From positions 310,001-374,000 of the forward strand of contig JACONN010000002.1 of the NCBI GenBank assembly GCA_014323675.1: a stretch of DNA of 64,000 nucleotides, written 5' to 3'. The DNA is from Hormoscilla sp. GM7CHS1pb. GTDB lineage: Bacteria; Cyanobacteriota; Cyanobacteriia; Cyanobacteriales; Desertifilaceae. The notes beneath the pieces are model-generated. The model worked only from the letters and a program-made list of their open reading frames with translations. It searched no databases and was not told the origin of the DNA. Each line of letters begins with the position of its first letter. Positions within the stretch are counted from its first letter, which is position 1. This document shows positions 56,066-64,000 of the stretch, piece by piece. Position numbers and translations under genes: made by a program.

Positions 56066-56438
56066 TCCGGTCCGCCTGCATCATATGCTGGATGCGGCAA
56101 AAGAAGCTGTCTTATTTGCTGAAAACCGCACCAGAATCGACCTGGAGAGCGATCGGATGTTAACCCTGTCTCTGGTTAAATGCATTGAAATTATCGGTGA
56201 GGCTGCTGCATGGCTGCGCCACGCTGCGCGAATGGCTGGCGCCACGCTGCGCGAACGGATGACGAAAGAGCGTCAGCAAGAATTACCACAAATTCCCTGG
56301 CCACAAATAATCAGTATGAGAAATCGCCTCATCCACGCTTACTTTGAGATAGATTTAGATGCTGTTTGGGATACGGTAACCGAGGATATACCAGTGCTGA
56401 TAGTCGAACTAGAGCAAATTATTACTGAGTCGGAATAA
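56052..56438 (+). CDS. hepT: HEPN-domain toxin with an in-frame repeat insertion
   Basis: The 128-residue protein is HepT-like: [50 protein letters not shown]...[52 protein letters not shown]. The RNLIH-type R-x4-H RNase motif is intact (RNRLIH). Between GEAAA and RMTKERQQ are about 16 extra residues ([16 protein letters not shown]) encoded by two tandem copies of the ATGGCT...GCGCGA repeat at 56210-56258. The insertion keeps the frame and lies in the loop before helix 3. Whether toxicity survives is unknown. Confidence 0.88.
   Translation: MFIDDPVRLHHMLDAAKEAVLFAENRTRIDLESDRMLTLSLVKCIEIIGEAAAWLRHAARMAGATLRERMTKERQQELPQIPWPQIISMRNRLIHAYFEIDLDAVWDTVTEDIPVLIVELEQIITESE
56210..56258 (+). repeat. 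Tandem short repeats translated inside hepT
   Basis: ATGGCTGCGCCACGCTGCGCGA followed by ATGGCTGGCGCCACGCTGCGCGAACGG. Members of the family at 21118-21850. Here a double insertion leaves the host gene open. Confidence 0.85.
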
Positions 56439-56440
56439 AA

Positions 56441-56743
56441 ATGCAACTATCACCTCAAGAAAAAGATAAACTCCTGATTTTTACCGCTTCCTTGTTAGCG
56501 GAACGACGGAAGGCCAAAGGCTTAAAATTAAACTATCCCGAAGCGGTTGCCTATATTTCAGCTGCCATATTAGAAGGTGCTCGCGAAGGACGTACTGTAG
56601 CTGAGTTAATGAGCTATGGAACTACTTTGCTCACCCAGGATGAGGTCATGGAAGGTATTCCAGAAATGTTGCCGGAGGTACAGGTTGAGGCGACTTTCCC
56701 TGATGGCACTAAACTGGTGACCGTTCATAATCCAATTCTTTAG
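56441..56743 (+). CDS. ureA: Urease gamma subunit
   Basis: A complete 100-residue Ure[100 protein letters not shown]. This is the smallest structural subunit of urease, which hydrolyses urea to ammonia and CO2. It begins three bases after the HEPN gene. ureB is not adjacent; a broken mscS gene lies between. Confidence 0.96.
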   Translation: MQLSPQEKDKLLIFTASLLAERRKAKGLKLNYPEAVAYISAAILEGAREGRTVAELMSYGTTLLTQDEVMEGIPEMLPEVQVEATFPDGTKLVTVHNPIL

Positions 56744-56789
56744 CTAGTTTTACTCCTAAAAGAGCACGCGCACTGGATGGCAAGGCTAT

Positions 56790-57640
56790 GAAATAATCAT
56801 TAAATCCCTGCAGGGCGTCACTCTGCTTTGGTGTATCGCTGCTGGCATATTTGGCGCAACTCTTAGCTTTCCCATCACTCCGGGACTGCTGGTAACGATC
56901 CAAAAAACTCTGCTGGCAACTCTCTTGGGTATGGCTGCGCTCCCGTGAGGGATATGGCTGGCGCCACGCTGCGCGATCGGGGTGGGGATTACACCCTTAT
57001 TGACGACCTTGGGGGTGGTCTGGCCCTCCAGAATACTCTATCTAATCTATTTATGGCTGCGCCACACTGCGCGATCGGGTCTGAATTATTACATCCAAAA
57101 AAGTGAGGCCGGGGGACTATATCCAGCTGGAAACTGGTGAGGAAGGTTACGTTATCGATGTGGCATGGCGATACGATCGTCCGGGAAATCCCAGATAATT
57201 TCATCGTGATTCCCAATGCCAAGATTGTTTCTTCTACTTTCAAGAACTATAGCTTCCCAGATAGAGAAATGCTGGTCTTGGTGACCGTCGGGGTTAGTTA
57301 TGATAGCGACTTGGAAACAGTTGAAGCAGTAACCATAGAGGTGGCTAGTGAGATTATGAATGAAGTTGCTGGTGGGGTATCGGAATATCAACCATTTATG
57401 CGCTACGAACGCCTGCGGCTGGCGCCAGCCATAGAATTTGGTTATTTTAGCATTAACTGTACAGTTTACTTAAGGGTAAAAGAATATTTAGATTGTCTGA
57501 TAGTTAGACATGAGTTGATCAAAAGGTTGCACAAGCGCTATCAAAGAGAAAGAATTAAAATTCCCTTCCCCATCAAAACAGTTTATATTCCCGAAACAAG
57601 CGATGGAGGTGGCGAACATGCAAAATTTAAGCTATTATAG
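56790..57640 (+). pseudogene. mscS: MscS-type mechanosensitive channel, broken by repeats
   Basis: Frames give IIIKSLQGVTLLWCIAAGIFG, LLVTIQKTLLATLLG, VGITPLLTTLG, then (after repeats) KKVRPGDYIQLETGEEGYVIDVAWRY, and the open C-terminal ORF IREIPDNFIVIPNAKIVSSTFKNYSFPDREMLVLVTVGVSYDSDLETVEAVTIEVASEIMN...IKIPFPIKTVYIPE (57137-57640). These are the pore helix and beta/C-terminal domains of MscS channels. Repeat copies at 56931-56952, 56953-56980 and 57053-57078, plus small indels, break the reading in the membrane part. The gene lies between ureA and ureB. Confidence 0.8.
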
Positions 57641-57699
57641 AGGAGAAATGGGAAATGGTGAATGAGGCAAGGTAAATTATAATTAGCAAGGAGAAAGAT

Positions 57700-58011
57700 A
57701 TGATTCCAGGAGAAATGATTGTGGAAGCAGGGGAAATTGAACTGAATGCCGGACGGACTAGGGTAAGAATGCGGGTGGCGTCAACAGGCGATCGGCCCAT
57801 CCAAGTAGGTTCTCACTTTCACTTTTACGAGGTGAATGCAGCATTGGAGTTTGACAGAGAAGGGGCGCGAGGGATGCGGCTGAATATTCCCGCTGGCACG
57901 GCGGTCAGATTTGAACCGGGGGACGATCGGGAGGTAGAATTAGTACCGTTTGTGGGAACTCGTGAGGTTTATGGCTTCAATGGTAAAATAAATGGAGCAC
58001 TGGAAACATAA
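57700..58011 (+). CDS. ureB: Urease beta subunit
   Basis: A complete 103-residue Ure[113 protein letters not shown] and the GTAVRFEPG strand are diagnostic. RBS-like AAGGAG precedes the ATG by eight bases. The expected ureC does not follow; a sugar transporter gene does. Confidence 0.96.
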   Translation: MIPGEMIVEAGEIELNAGRTRVRMRVASTGDRPIQVGSHFHFYEVNAALEFDREGARGMRLNIPAGTAVRFEPGDDREVELVPFVGTREVYGFNGKINGALET

Positions 58012-58061
58012 CAGAGAATAATTGTTGATGGTTAATGGTTAATTGTTGACAGCGATGCAGA

Positions 58062-59434
58062 ATGAACAAGCAAGAAATTAAACTAAGGAGGAAAACGATC
58101 GCGGCTTTTGCAGCGCCCGCAGTACCGACTTCGGCACTGGGTCTGCCCTTAGTGGTGTACCTACCACCGTTCTACGCCGAGGAGATGGGACTGGGTTTGG
58201 CAATGGTGGGGACAATTTTCATGATTACTCGGTTCTGGGACGTGTTCACCGATCCGGTTCTGGGTATTCTCAGCGATAAGATTAAAACGCGCTTAGGACG
58301 CCGTCGCCATTGGATTATTCTCTCAGTTCCCATTCTCATGCTTTCGGTCTATAGGGTATTTATGCCCCAGAGTATGGCTGCCCCCACGGGGGCGCGATCG
58401 GTCACGGGACCTATCTGTTGGTGTGGATGGTGCTGCTTTATGTAGGTTTCACCCTGTTGAGCATTTCTCACCTGTCCTGGGGCGCAGAACTTTCCCCCGA
58501 CTATGACGATCGATCGCGAGTGTATGGTTGGCGGGAGTTCGCCCTGCTGTTCGGGATGTTAGCTGTTTTGGCTTTGCCAGCGGCGATCGAGCATTTCCTG
58601 GGGGCAAAAGTAGAAATTAAAATCGCCTCTATGGGTTGGTTCGTGATTATCCTGCTGCCCATTACCGTGGCGATCGCCGTTTGGATGGTGCCAGAACGTC
58701 CAGTACCGGATCCGCCCGGGATGCCTTGGCAACAAGCAACCCAGATCCTATTAAAGAACAAACCTCTACAAAGGTTACTGTTGGCGGATCTGCTGCTCGG
58801 CCTCGTCCCTGGCATTATTGGTTCACTCTACATCTTCTTTGTCAGCTACGTGATGGATCTGGCCGAAGTAGCCAGTCTGATGCTGTTAGTCTATTTCATA
58901 GCTGGTTTACTCAGCATTCCGGGTTGGATCTGGATCAGCTGCCGACTGGAGAAGCACCACACCTTTGTCATTGCCATGATTTATGGATCTATAACCCTGC
59001 CCATGCTACTATTAGTCGAAGCGGGTTCCACAAGGTTCTCTATGCTTGTTCTAGGCCTTTACGGTTTAGCTTCCGGGGCCGGGTCATTCCTGCTGCGATC
59101 GATGATGGCGGACGTTACCGATCGGGATAACCTAGAAACGGGGATCCAGCGTACAGGTCTATACTTTTCCCTCTTAACCCTAACCAATAAAATCGGTTAC
59201 GCTGTGGCAGTAGGCATCACCTACCCGATGCTGGACTGGATCGGTTTTATCCCCAGCGGGACCAACACAGCCCAGACCATTGAAGGGCTCAAATATATGT
59301 TCATCTTCCTGCCCATACCACTGACGCTGTTAGCAGCGTTACTGATGTGGAACTTTCCCCTCAATAGTAAGCGACAGCAGGAATTGCGTCGCCTAATTGA
59401 TGAACGGGACTCCGTCAAAGCCCCTGTCAAATAG
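58062..59434 (+). pseudogene. GPH/MelB-type sugar transporter, frame broken by a repeat
   Basis: The first part (58062-58445) reads MNKQEIKLRRKTIAAFAAPAVPTSALGLPLVVYLPPFYAEEMGLGLAMVGTIFMITRFWDVFTDPVLGILSDKIKTRLGRRRHWI; the second part (58418-59434) continues GTYLLVWMVLLYVGFTLLSISHLSWGAELSPDYDDRSRVYGWREF... with about nine more helices. Together they are a GPH-type cation/sugar symporter (MFS fold). Between them a 28-bp repeat (58374-58401, ATGGCTGCCCCCACGGGGGC...GATCGG) is inserted and shifts the frame. Except for the insertion the gene looks intact, so the event may be recent. Confidence 0.85.
58374..58401 (+). repeat. Short hairpin repeat in the transporter gene
   Basis: Left arm ATGGCT, core GCCCCCACGGGGGC, right end GCGATCGG. 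Same arms as the htrA copies, but a different hairpin core. It breaks the host reading frame. Confidence 0.8.
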
Positions 59435-59816
59435 TTACTGTCCGATTTTTCCGGCACGGTAGGAAACCCAACCCTACCATGCTCGTGTTGGGTTTCGGAC
59501 CGAATCGCCCAAGATAAATTTTGCCTCGGGCCAAGCCTTCTTGACGTACAAAAAATTTGGAAAATCCCAGGGATTTTTTAGTAATAGGGGTCGATTTTGA
59601 TTGGAACTGAGTTGATTTTTTTTTGCACAACTGCGTGAATAATGCTAGGTTTTCATGATTCATGCGATCCTGATATCCAGCATTTCTGAAAATGAAGCCA
59701 TACTCTTCTGGTAAATCGGGGGTCGCCACCACATTATCTATACCCCGATCGGTTATCCCCTGGTTTCTAAATAACTCTTCCAACTCCAGCCTTGCCTGAT
59801 TCTCCGAGTGATTCAC
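59427..59816 (-). other. Unrecognised minus-strand frame
   Basis: 129 codons (NQARLELEELFRNQGITDRGIDNVVATPDLPEEYGFIFRNAGYQDRMNHENLALFTQL...) overlap the end of the transporter gene and a GAAACCCAAC palindrome at 59457-59505. The N-terminal 65 residues look protein-like and may belong to a fragment that displaced the glycosyltransferase next to it. No family recognised. Confidence 0.25.
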
Positions 59817-60124
59817 ATTGCTTCTGGGGCTTCTCGGAGGTGCATCATAGTCTCCCGCTGTAAGAAACTACCGATGGTATATCGCAATGCAGCCAGTCCG
59901 TTCAGTTTCCCCAGCTGGGCATCCCTTTCGGCTGCCCACCCGAGTGGAAACTCTTCGACTCCAATTGCCCAGAATTCCAATCCTGCTGCCACTGTCTTTG
60001 GTTCCATATCTAGGACTCCAAATAGGGTGACGCGATGACCCCGCTGTTGCAGTTCGTATCCTAATGGGGCCATAGTGTTCATGTGACCAGTTGACCCAGG
60101 ACATATAATACCAAAATGAGTCAT
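59813..60124 (-). pseudogene. Glycosyltransferase (UGT/MGT type), N-terminal fragment
   Basis: Starting at ATG 60124: MTHFGIICPGSTGHMNTMAPLGYELQQRGHRVTLFGVLDMEPKTVAAGLEFWAIGVEEFPLGWAAERDAQLGKLNGLAALRYTIGSFLQRETMMHLREAPEAM. This is the N-terminal Rossmann half of GT1-family glycosyltransferases (GHMNTMAPLGYELQQRGH). Only about 103 residues remain; the donor-binding half is missing. The gene starts 25 bp after the aldo/keto reductase stop. Confidence 0.75.
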
Positions 60125-60149
60125 GTGCTTATCTGTGTAAACTAAACTA

Positions 60150-61184
60150 CTAGGGTGTCGGGTTGGGATAGCGGATGTGAACGGCATCCAGTTCTGTTAA
60201 CAGGTCTGGATCTAGCTTAACATCTATACTGCTGATATTTTCCTTCAGTTGTGCCATTGTCGTGGCACCGATTATCGTGCTGGTCACGAACCAACGCGAT
60301 CGCACGAATGCCAAAGCCAACTGAGCTGGACTTATCCCATGTTGGCGGGCAATCTCCACATAGCAATGCACCGCCTCTGTCACATTTTGTTTCTCATAAC
60401 GCTGACCAAATCCCGGGAATAAAGCCAACCGGGAATTTTCCGGTATCCCGTTCAGATATTTTCCAGTCAACAGGCCAAATGCCAAGGGACTATAAGCCAG
60501 TAACCCCACATTATTGAACCGACAAGCTTCTGCCAAGTGAATCTGGAACTGGCGGTTAGTCAAGTTGAACGCATTCTGAATCGATACTACCTTGGGTAAT
60601 CCCAGCTTTTCAGCCAAATGACAAAACTCGCATACTCCCCAAGGGGTTTCGTTACTCAGTCCTAGATAACGGATTTTACCAGCTTCGATCGAGTCGGCAA
60701 ATACTTCTAGCTGTTCGGCTATAGGAACAGTATCCCGTTCCTGGGAGGGGTCGTAGTCCGGGGCCCCAAATAGAGGCACGTAGCGATCGGGCCAGTGAAT
60801 TTGGTAAAGGTCGATGTAGTCCGTGCGCAGGCGTTTGAGACTATCGGACAGTGCTTGTTCAACATTAGCGCGATCGACCCGGCGTTTTTCCCCGCGAATC
60901 CATTCCATGCGCGAGGGACCGGCTATCTTCGTTACAATAATCACTTTGTCTCGCTGCTGCTTAACCAGCCACTCGCCGATATATTCCTCAGTTTTCCCCT
61001 GAGTTTCCGCTCTTCCAGGCACCGGATACATTTCTGCCGCATCAATGAAATTGATTCCTTGGGCAACGGCATAATCCAGTTGCTCTCTGGCCTCCTCTAT
61101 GGTATTCTGCTGACCATAGGTCATCGTGCCCAGACATATTTCCGATACTAATAGGTCGCTATCCCCCAGTTTTTTGTATTCCAT
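60150..61184 (-). CDS. Aldo/keto reductase, Tas type
   Basis: The 344-residue protein has the AKR core: LGDSDLLVSEICLGTMTYG, GINFIDAAEMYPVPGRAETQGKTEEYIG (catalytic Asp/Tyr), VIIVTKIAG (Lys), DYIDLYQIHWPDRYVPLFG (His), and the C-terminal NADPH motifs (IGATTMAQLKENI). It resembles E. coli Tas. It reduces aldehydes or ketones with NADPH; the substrate is unknown. No damage is visible. Confidence 0.93.
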   Translation of the reverse strand: MEYKKLGDSDLLVSEICLGTMTYGQQNTIEEAREQLDYAVAQGINFIDAAEMYPVPGRAETQGKTEEYIGEWLVKQQRDKVIIVTKIAGPSRMEWIRGEKRRVDRANVEQALSDSLKRLRTDYIDLYQIHWPDRYVPLFGAPDYDPSQERDTVPIAEQLEVFADSIEAGKIRYLGLSNETPWGVCEFCHLAEKLGLPKVVSIQNAFNLTNRQFQIHLAEACRFNNVGLLAYSPLAFGLLTGKYLNGIPENSRLALFPGFGQRYEKQNVTEAVHCYVEIARQHGISPAQLALAFVRSRWFVTSTIIGATTMAQLKENISSIDVKLDPDLLTELDAVHIRYPNPTP

Positions 61185-61466
61185 CAGCCTGTTTACCCCT
61201 TCATACCACTATATTTATCTACCTTGCTCATTTTAATACAAGATTATCCTCGAGCGCAAATTTTTTCTCCTCGCCCTTATCAACCCTGGGCGGTTTCCAC
61301 TAGGGGAGATTGGGGTAAATACCCGATATCCTTGGGTGCATCTCAGTTTTGAGCAATTGTTAATTGAGAATTGTTATAGGTGCTATTTTCCATTCATCAT
61401 TCACCATTCTCAATTCCCAGATTATAATGCCAAAATGCATTATCGTTGCTCCCATCTCATTTCTGG

Positions 61467-62187
61467 CTACCTGACTGAGTATGCTGCACAACAGTATAAC
61501 AGTTCGTCCACCTTGTCCAAACTGAGATATTGTCGATCTGCTAAGGCTTTAATATGCTTAGCGATCGTCTGAATTTGGGAATTGTCTAAATCCAGCCCTA
61601 ATTGCCTAGCCCTGGCAGCAATTGCATGTTTGCCTGTCAGCTTGTGATTAATCGACAAGGTGCGCGTCAGATCGAAATCCTGGGGATCGATGATTTCGTA
61701 AGTCTTGGAGTGATTGAGCATCGCTTTGGTATGAATGCCAGCTTTATGATTGAAGGCCGCTTCTCCGACAATATAGTGGTTGTAGGGAATCGTAATTCCC
61801 ACTTTCTCAGCCACCAATCGATGGACTGCTGACAGTTTCTTCAGCCGATATTTCCTATGCAATATTTGCGAATCAACCGTATAAAGGCGGGCAATCAGTC
61901 CTGCTAGGGGCGTAATCCCATTCCGTTCGCCAATGCCCAAGACTGTCGTATTGATGTGGGTAGCACCCGCTTCTAGGGCTGCGTAGCTATTAGCGATCGC
62001 GCAACCCGTGTCATTATGACCGTGAAACTCGATATCTATGCTAGAACATTGGCGCCAGGCTTGTACCAGATTAAATACCTGATTCGGGGTGGCTACTCCC
62101 ACTGTATCTGCCAGACCAAAACGATGTACCATCCCTAGTTGCTCGATCGCCTGATAAACCCGCAGCAGATCTGACAGCCCATTATGA
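61467..62187 (-). pseudogene. Homocitrate synthase (Lys20 type), C-terminal part
   Basis: The frame from about 62187 reads [103 protein letters not shown]...[41 protein letters not shown]...[42 protein letters not shown] and [17 protein letters not shown] match the fungal-type (Lys20/Lys21) homocitrate synthases more closely than NifV. It would condense acetyl-CoA and 2-oxoglutarate. The N-terminal half with the first metal ligands is absent, replaced by TnpB sequence. Confidence 0.75.
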
Positions 62188-62746
62188 ATGTCCTAACGCC
62201 TGGATCAAGGGCAATGGCTAGACAACTGTCTAATGGTTCTGGTAATGGTGCTTCTATGGCATAACAGATAAACCAACGTCCCCTATCTAATACCAAAGTA
62301 GGCTCATGATGCATTTTGTCTATAATTGGCTCACTTGCTTTGAACCTTAATCCTTTGGTCTGTGTTGGATAAAACGTTCCTTTCTTCCAGTTATCTTTTT
62401 GAAACCGGATAGACTTAACAGGTGTACGTACTGAGCGAAATTTGGCATCTCCTCCTGATTTTCTTGCTGCTTTATGTGCCTCATAAGCCTGAAATACCGC
62501 CAATTGGCGGGGTTATATGGAGTTTTGGTTACCCAAGATGGAGCCATATTCATGACCGTTTTCCGTAGGTCATATTTGCCAATCTTCTGTTTTTTTGAGT
62601 ATGGCAATAGCCTGATTGAAGCACCATCTGGCTGCTGATATCCATTGATACCAAGTTTTAGCTAGTGCTGTTTCCGGGTAAACTCGAATCTTCTTTGATA
62701 GTAGATTTGTACTTTCTGAGTCCGTAGAGTCGGCAACTGAAGACAT
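62170..62746 (-). pseudogene. tnpB: tnpB of an IS607-type element, 3'-truncated
   Basis: From ATG 62746, inside the tnpA gene as usual for IS607, the pieces read MSSVADSTDSESTNLLSKKIRVYPETALAKTWYQWISAARWCFNQAIAILKK / QKIGKYDLRKTVMNMAPSWVTKTPYN / LAVFQAYEAHKAARKSGGDAKFRSVRTPVKSIRFQKDNWKKGTFYPTQTKGLRFKASEP...LVLDRGRWFICYAIEAP...[12 protein letters not shown]. The frame changes at A7 (62590-62596) and C4 (62509-62512). The sequence stops just after the first RuvC Asp (LDPGVR) and joins the homocitrate synthase. The remaining RuvC and zinc-ribbon parts are missing, so it has no nuclease function. Confidence 0.8.
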
Positions 62747-63251
62747 GGACGATGATGGCAAGGAGATCCTCAACCATTTCTCGTTCTGGAGATAGGTCAC
62801 TTCTGTTGAGAACCACGAGTTGGCAATCTTTTTGTTGACAGAGCCATTCGATAAGGTCTTGACCTTACCTGACAAGTCGGTCTTTGTGGCAGACCACAAC
62901 TTCTCTGACATCTCCTGACAGGACTTGTTCCAAAATGGATAAAAGTCCTTTTCGTTTGTAGTTGAGACCTGATCCGATTTGCAATGACCAAGTTTTCCGT
63001 CTGTGAACAACGATTGCAAGTAGTCTGCTTGCCGTTCGAGGTCTGACTTTTGTTTATATGAACTGACTCTGGCGTAGAGGATTCTGATTCTGGTGTCGCC
63101 GCCTGGACTAATGACGGAGTCGATGTCGTATCGTCGATGACCAGCGGGAGTTCTAACTGTATGTATTTTTCCGTCCTTGTCCCAGAAACGGAAGTGTTTT
63201 CTCCGAGACCTGAAGGATTTGTGACGCTTCTCTCGGGGTGACATATCTCAT
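62658..63251 (-). pseudogene. tnpA: tnpA serine recombinase of an IS607-type element
   Basis: From ATG 63251: MRYVTPREASQILQVSEKTL, then (shifted) RFWDKDGKIHTVRTPAGHRRYD (MerR-type helix-turn-helix), RILYARVSSYKQKSDLERQADYLQSLF (resolvase start with the catalytic Ser in ARVSS), GSGLNYKRKGLLSILEQVLSGDVREVVVCHKDRLVR, a TAA codon, and GQDLIEWLCQQKDCQLVVLNRSDLSPEREMVEDLLAIIVHVFSCRLYGLRKYKSTIKED. Two frame changes and one nonsense codon show decay. It overlaps tnpB. Confidence 0.8.
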
Positions 63252-63479
63252 AGTTTTTTCTTGCACTATCTATATCTACCACACCCGGGACTATTTCCAG
63301 AAAAATCTAGAAATTTTTAGCAAATTACGCTTTAGTCCGATACAGTCAGCCCCATAATCAGCACAGGAGTGATAATTCAAACAATTGCTGTGTCATAGTT
63401 TGGGGATGTTACTAGCGTTGGGTTTAAGTTTGATAATTGAAAATTGGTAACCAATAATTATATGAAGATTGAAGGCGGT

Positions 63480-64000
63480 TCAAGAGAAGTCAGTGAAATC
63501 ATCAAGATTAATCAGGCTCGAATCAATGCCCAGTAGAGTAACCTGGGTTTCGTCTCCAGCTTTAATCAAGGTATTTCCGTCCTGAAAGACGGTCTGCAAA
63601 TTGGCGGAACTCCCTCCTCTTAGCTCGATGGAGTCGGTGCCTTTTTTAAAGTCTCGGATGATATCGCCCAGCGTCAGGATAAAAGTATCGGCGCCCCCTC
63701 CTCCGTGGAAGATATTGTTTCCTCCTCCGCCTATGAGAATATCGTCTCCATTTCCTCCACGGAAGTTATCGTTTCCATTTCCGCCTATAAGAGTATCGTT
63801 TCCATCTCCGCTACCACCAACAAGGTTATTGTCCCCATCTCCGCCTATTATAGAGTCGTGCCCATGTCCTCCGTAGAGGCTATCGTTTCCCTGGCCACCA
63901 AAGAGGGTGTCGTCCCCTTTTCCCGCCACTATCCTGTCATCCCCTCCTAGGCCATCGAGGTGTTCCCCGTAGAGTGTCCCGAAGAGCCTGTCGTTCTGAT
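63480..64000 (-). CDS. RTX (hemolysin-type calcium-binding repeat) protein, C-terminal part
   Basis: The minus strand is open from base 64000 to a stop at 63480. It contains at least ten GGxGxDxx nonapeptides ([37 protein letters not shown]...[35 protein letters not shown]). Then follows the typical C-terminal closing segment [28 protein letters not shown]...[18 protein letters not shown], the late part of which carries the usual type I secretion signal. The repeats fold as a calcium-bound beta roll outside the cell. The N-terminal functional part lies beyond the window. Confidence 0.9.
   Translation of the reverse strand, partial: QNDRLFGTLYGEHLDGLGGDDRIVAGKGDDTLFGGQGNDSLYGGHGHDSIIGGDGDNNLVGGSGDGNDTLIGGNGNDNFRGGNGDDILIGGGGNNIFHGGGGADTFILTLGDIIRDFKKGTDSIELRGGSSANLQTVFQDGNTLIKAGDETQVTLLGIDSSLINLDDFTDFS

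Noticed and set aside
61336-61370. Another ISKra4 end (GGGTGCATCTCAGTTTTGAGCAATT)
   Set aside because: The similarity covers only about 15 bp and no inner sequence of the element follows.
61467-62132. nifV (nitrogenase homocitrate synthase)
   Set aside because: The [26 protein letters not shown] and [15 protein letters not shown] blocks fit Lys20-type enzymes better, and no nif genes are nearby.

Overview
The window comes from a filamentous cyanobacterium. It carries many GCGATCGC (HIP1-type) octamers, a full-length 299-residue HetR, a split-type RNA polymerase gene rpoC1, a SigC-like group 2 sigma factor, an SLH/DUF3747 surface protein, and many cyanobacterial short palindromic repeats. The DNA mixes housekeeping genes with a very heavy load of mobile and repeated DNA.

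Layout. 1-17.4 kb is a mobile-element region. It holds the 5' half of a group II intron (minus strand), an SLH protein, an intact ISKra4-type insertion sequence with a 9-bp target duplication, an ECF-like sigma gene, sigC, an ORF-less intron relic, lipA, a group II intron whose reverse transcriptase gene is itself split by a second ORF-less group II intron (a twintron), tRNA-Pro, hetR, another ORF-less intron inserted at the end of a tnpB fragment, and an IS1-type transposase. 17.5-20.5 kb is dnaN - DnaA-box-rich spacer (candidate oriC) - dnaA. 20.6-24.7 kb has an htrA-type protease gene riddled with about 26-bp repeats, def, two terD-family genes and a truncated PAP2 gene. 24.9-27.6 kb is znuABC with a Zur-like operator. 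28-32.5 kb has rpoC1 and a rearranged carbamoyltransferase-sxtJ-DUF5989 operon.

32.5-42 kb is a conflict island: decayed vapBC, a toxin-like nuclease/immunity-like pair, a four-gene operon (two small proteins, Trypco1, and a trypsin-nSTAND-WD40 protein), a restriction-endonuclease-like gene, an orphan addiction antitoxin and a dead DUF433 gene. 42-50 kb has pfkB/rsmI, membrane and HTH proteins, a plant-type LRR protein, and a large calcium-binding propeller/dockerin protein. 50.3-53.2 kb is a PlsY-PEP-synthase-like fusion. 53.8-59.4 kb holds a second copy of the two small STAND-associated genes and a urease operon (ureD, ureA, ureB) interrupted by a HEPN/MNT module and a dead mscS gene. 59.4-64 kb has a glycosyltransferase fragment, an aldo/keto reductase, a Lys20-type homocitrate synthase fragment fused to a decayed IS607-type element, and the end of an RTX-repeat protein.

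Two cautions apply. At least a dozen genes, including dnaA, lipA, znuB and the PlsY fusion, are each broken by one base in a short homopolymer; this pattern suggests residual sequencing error more than real decay. In contrast, the nonsense codons in vapC and DUF433 and the repeat insertions in htrA and mscS look like genuine decay.
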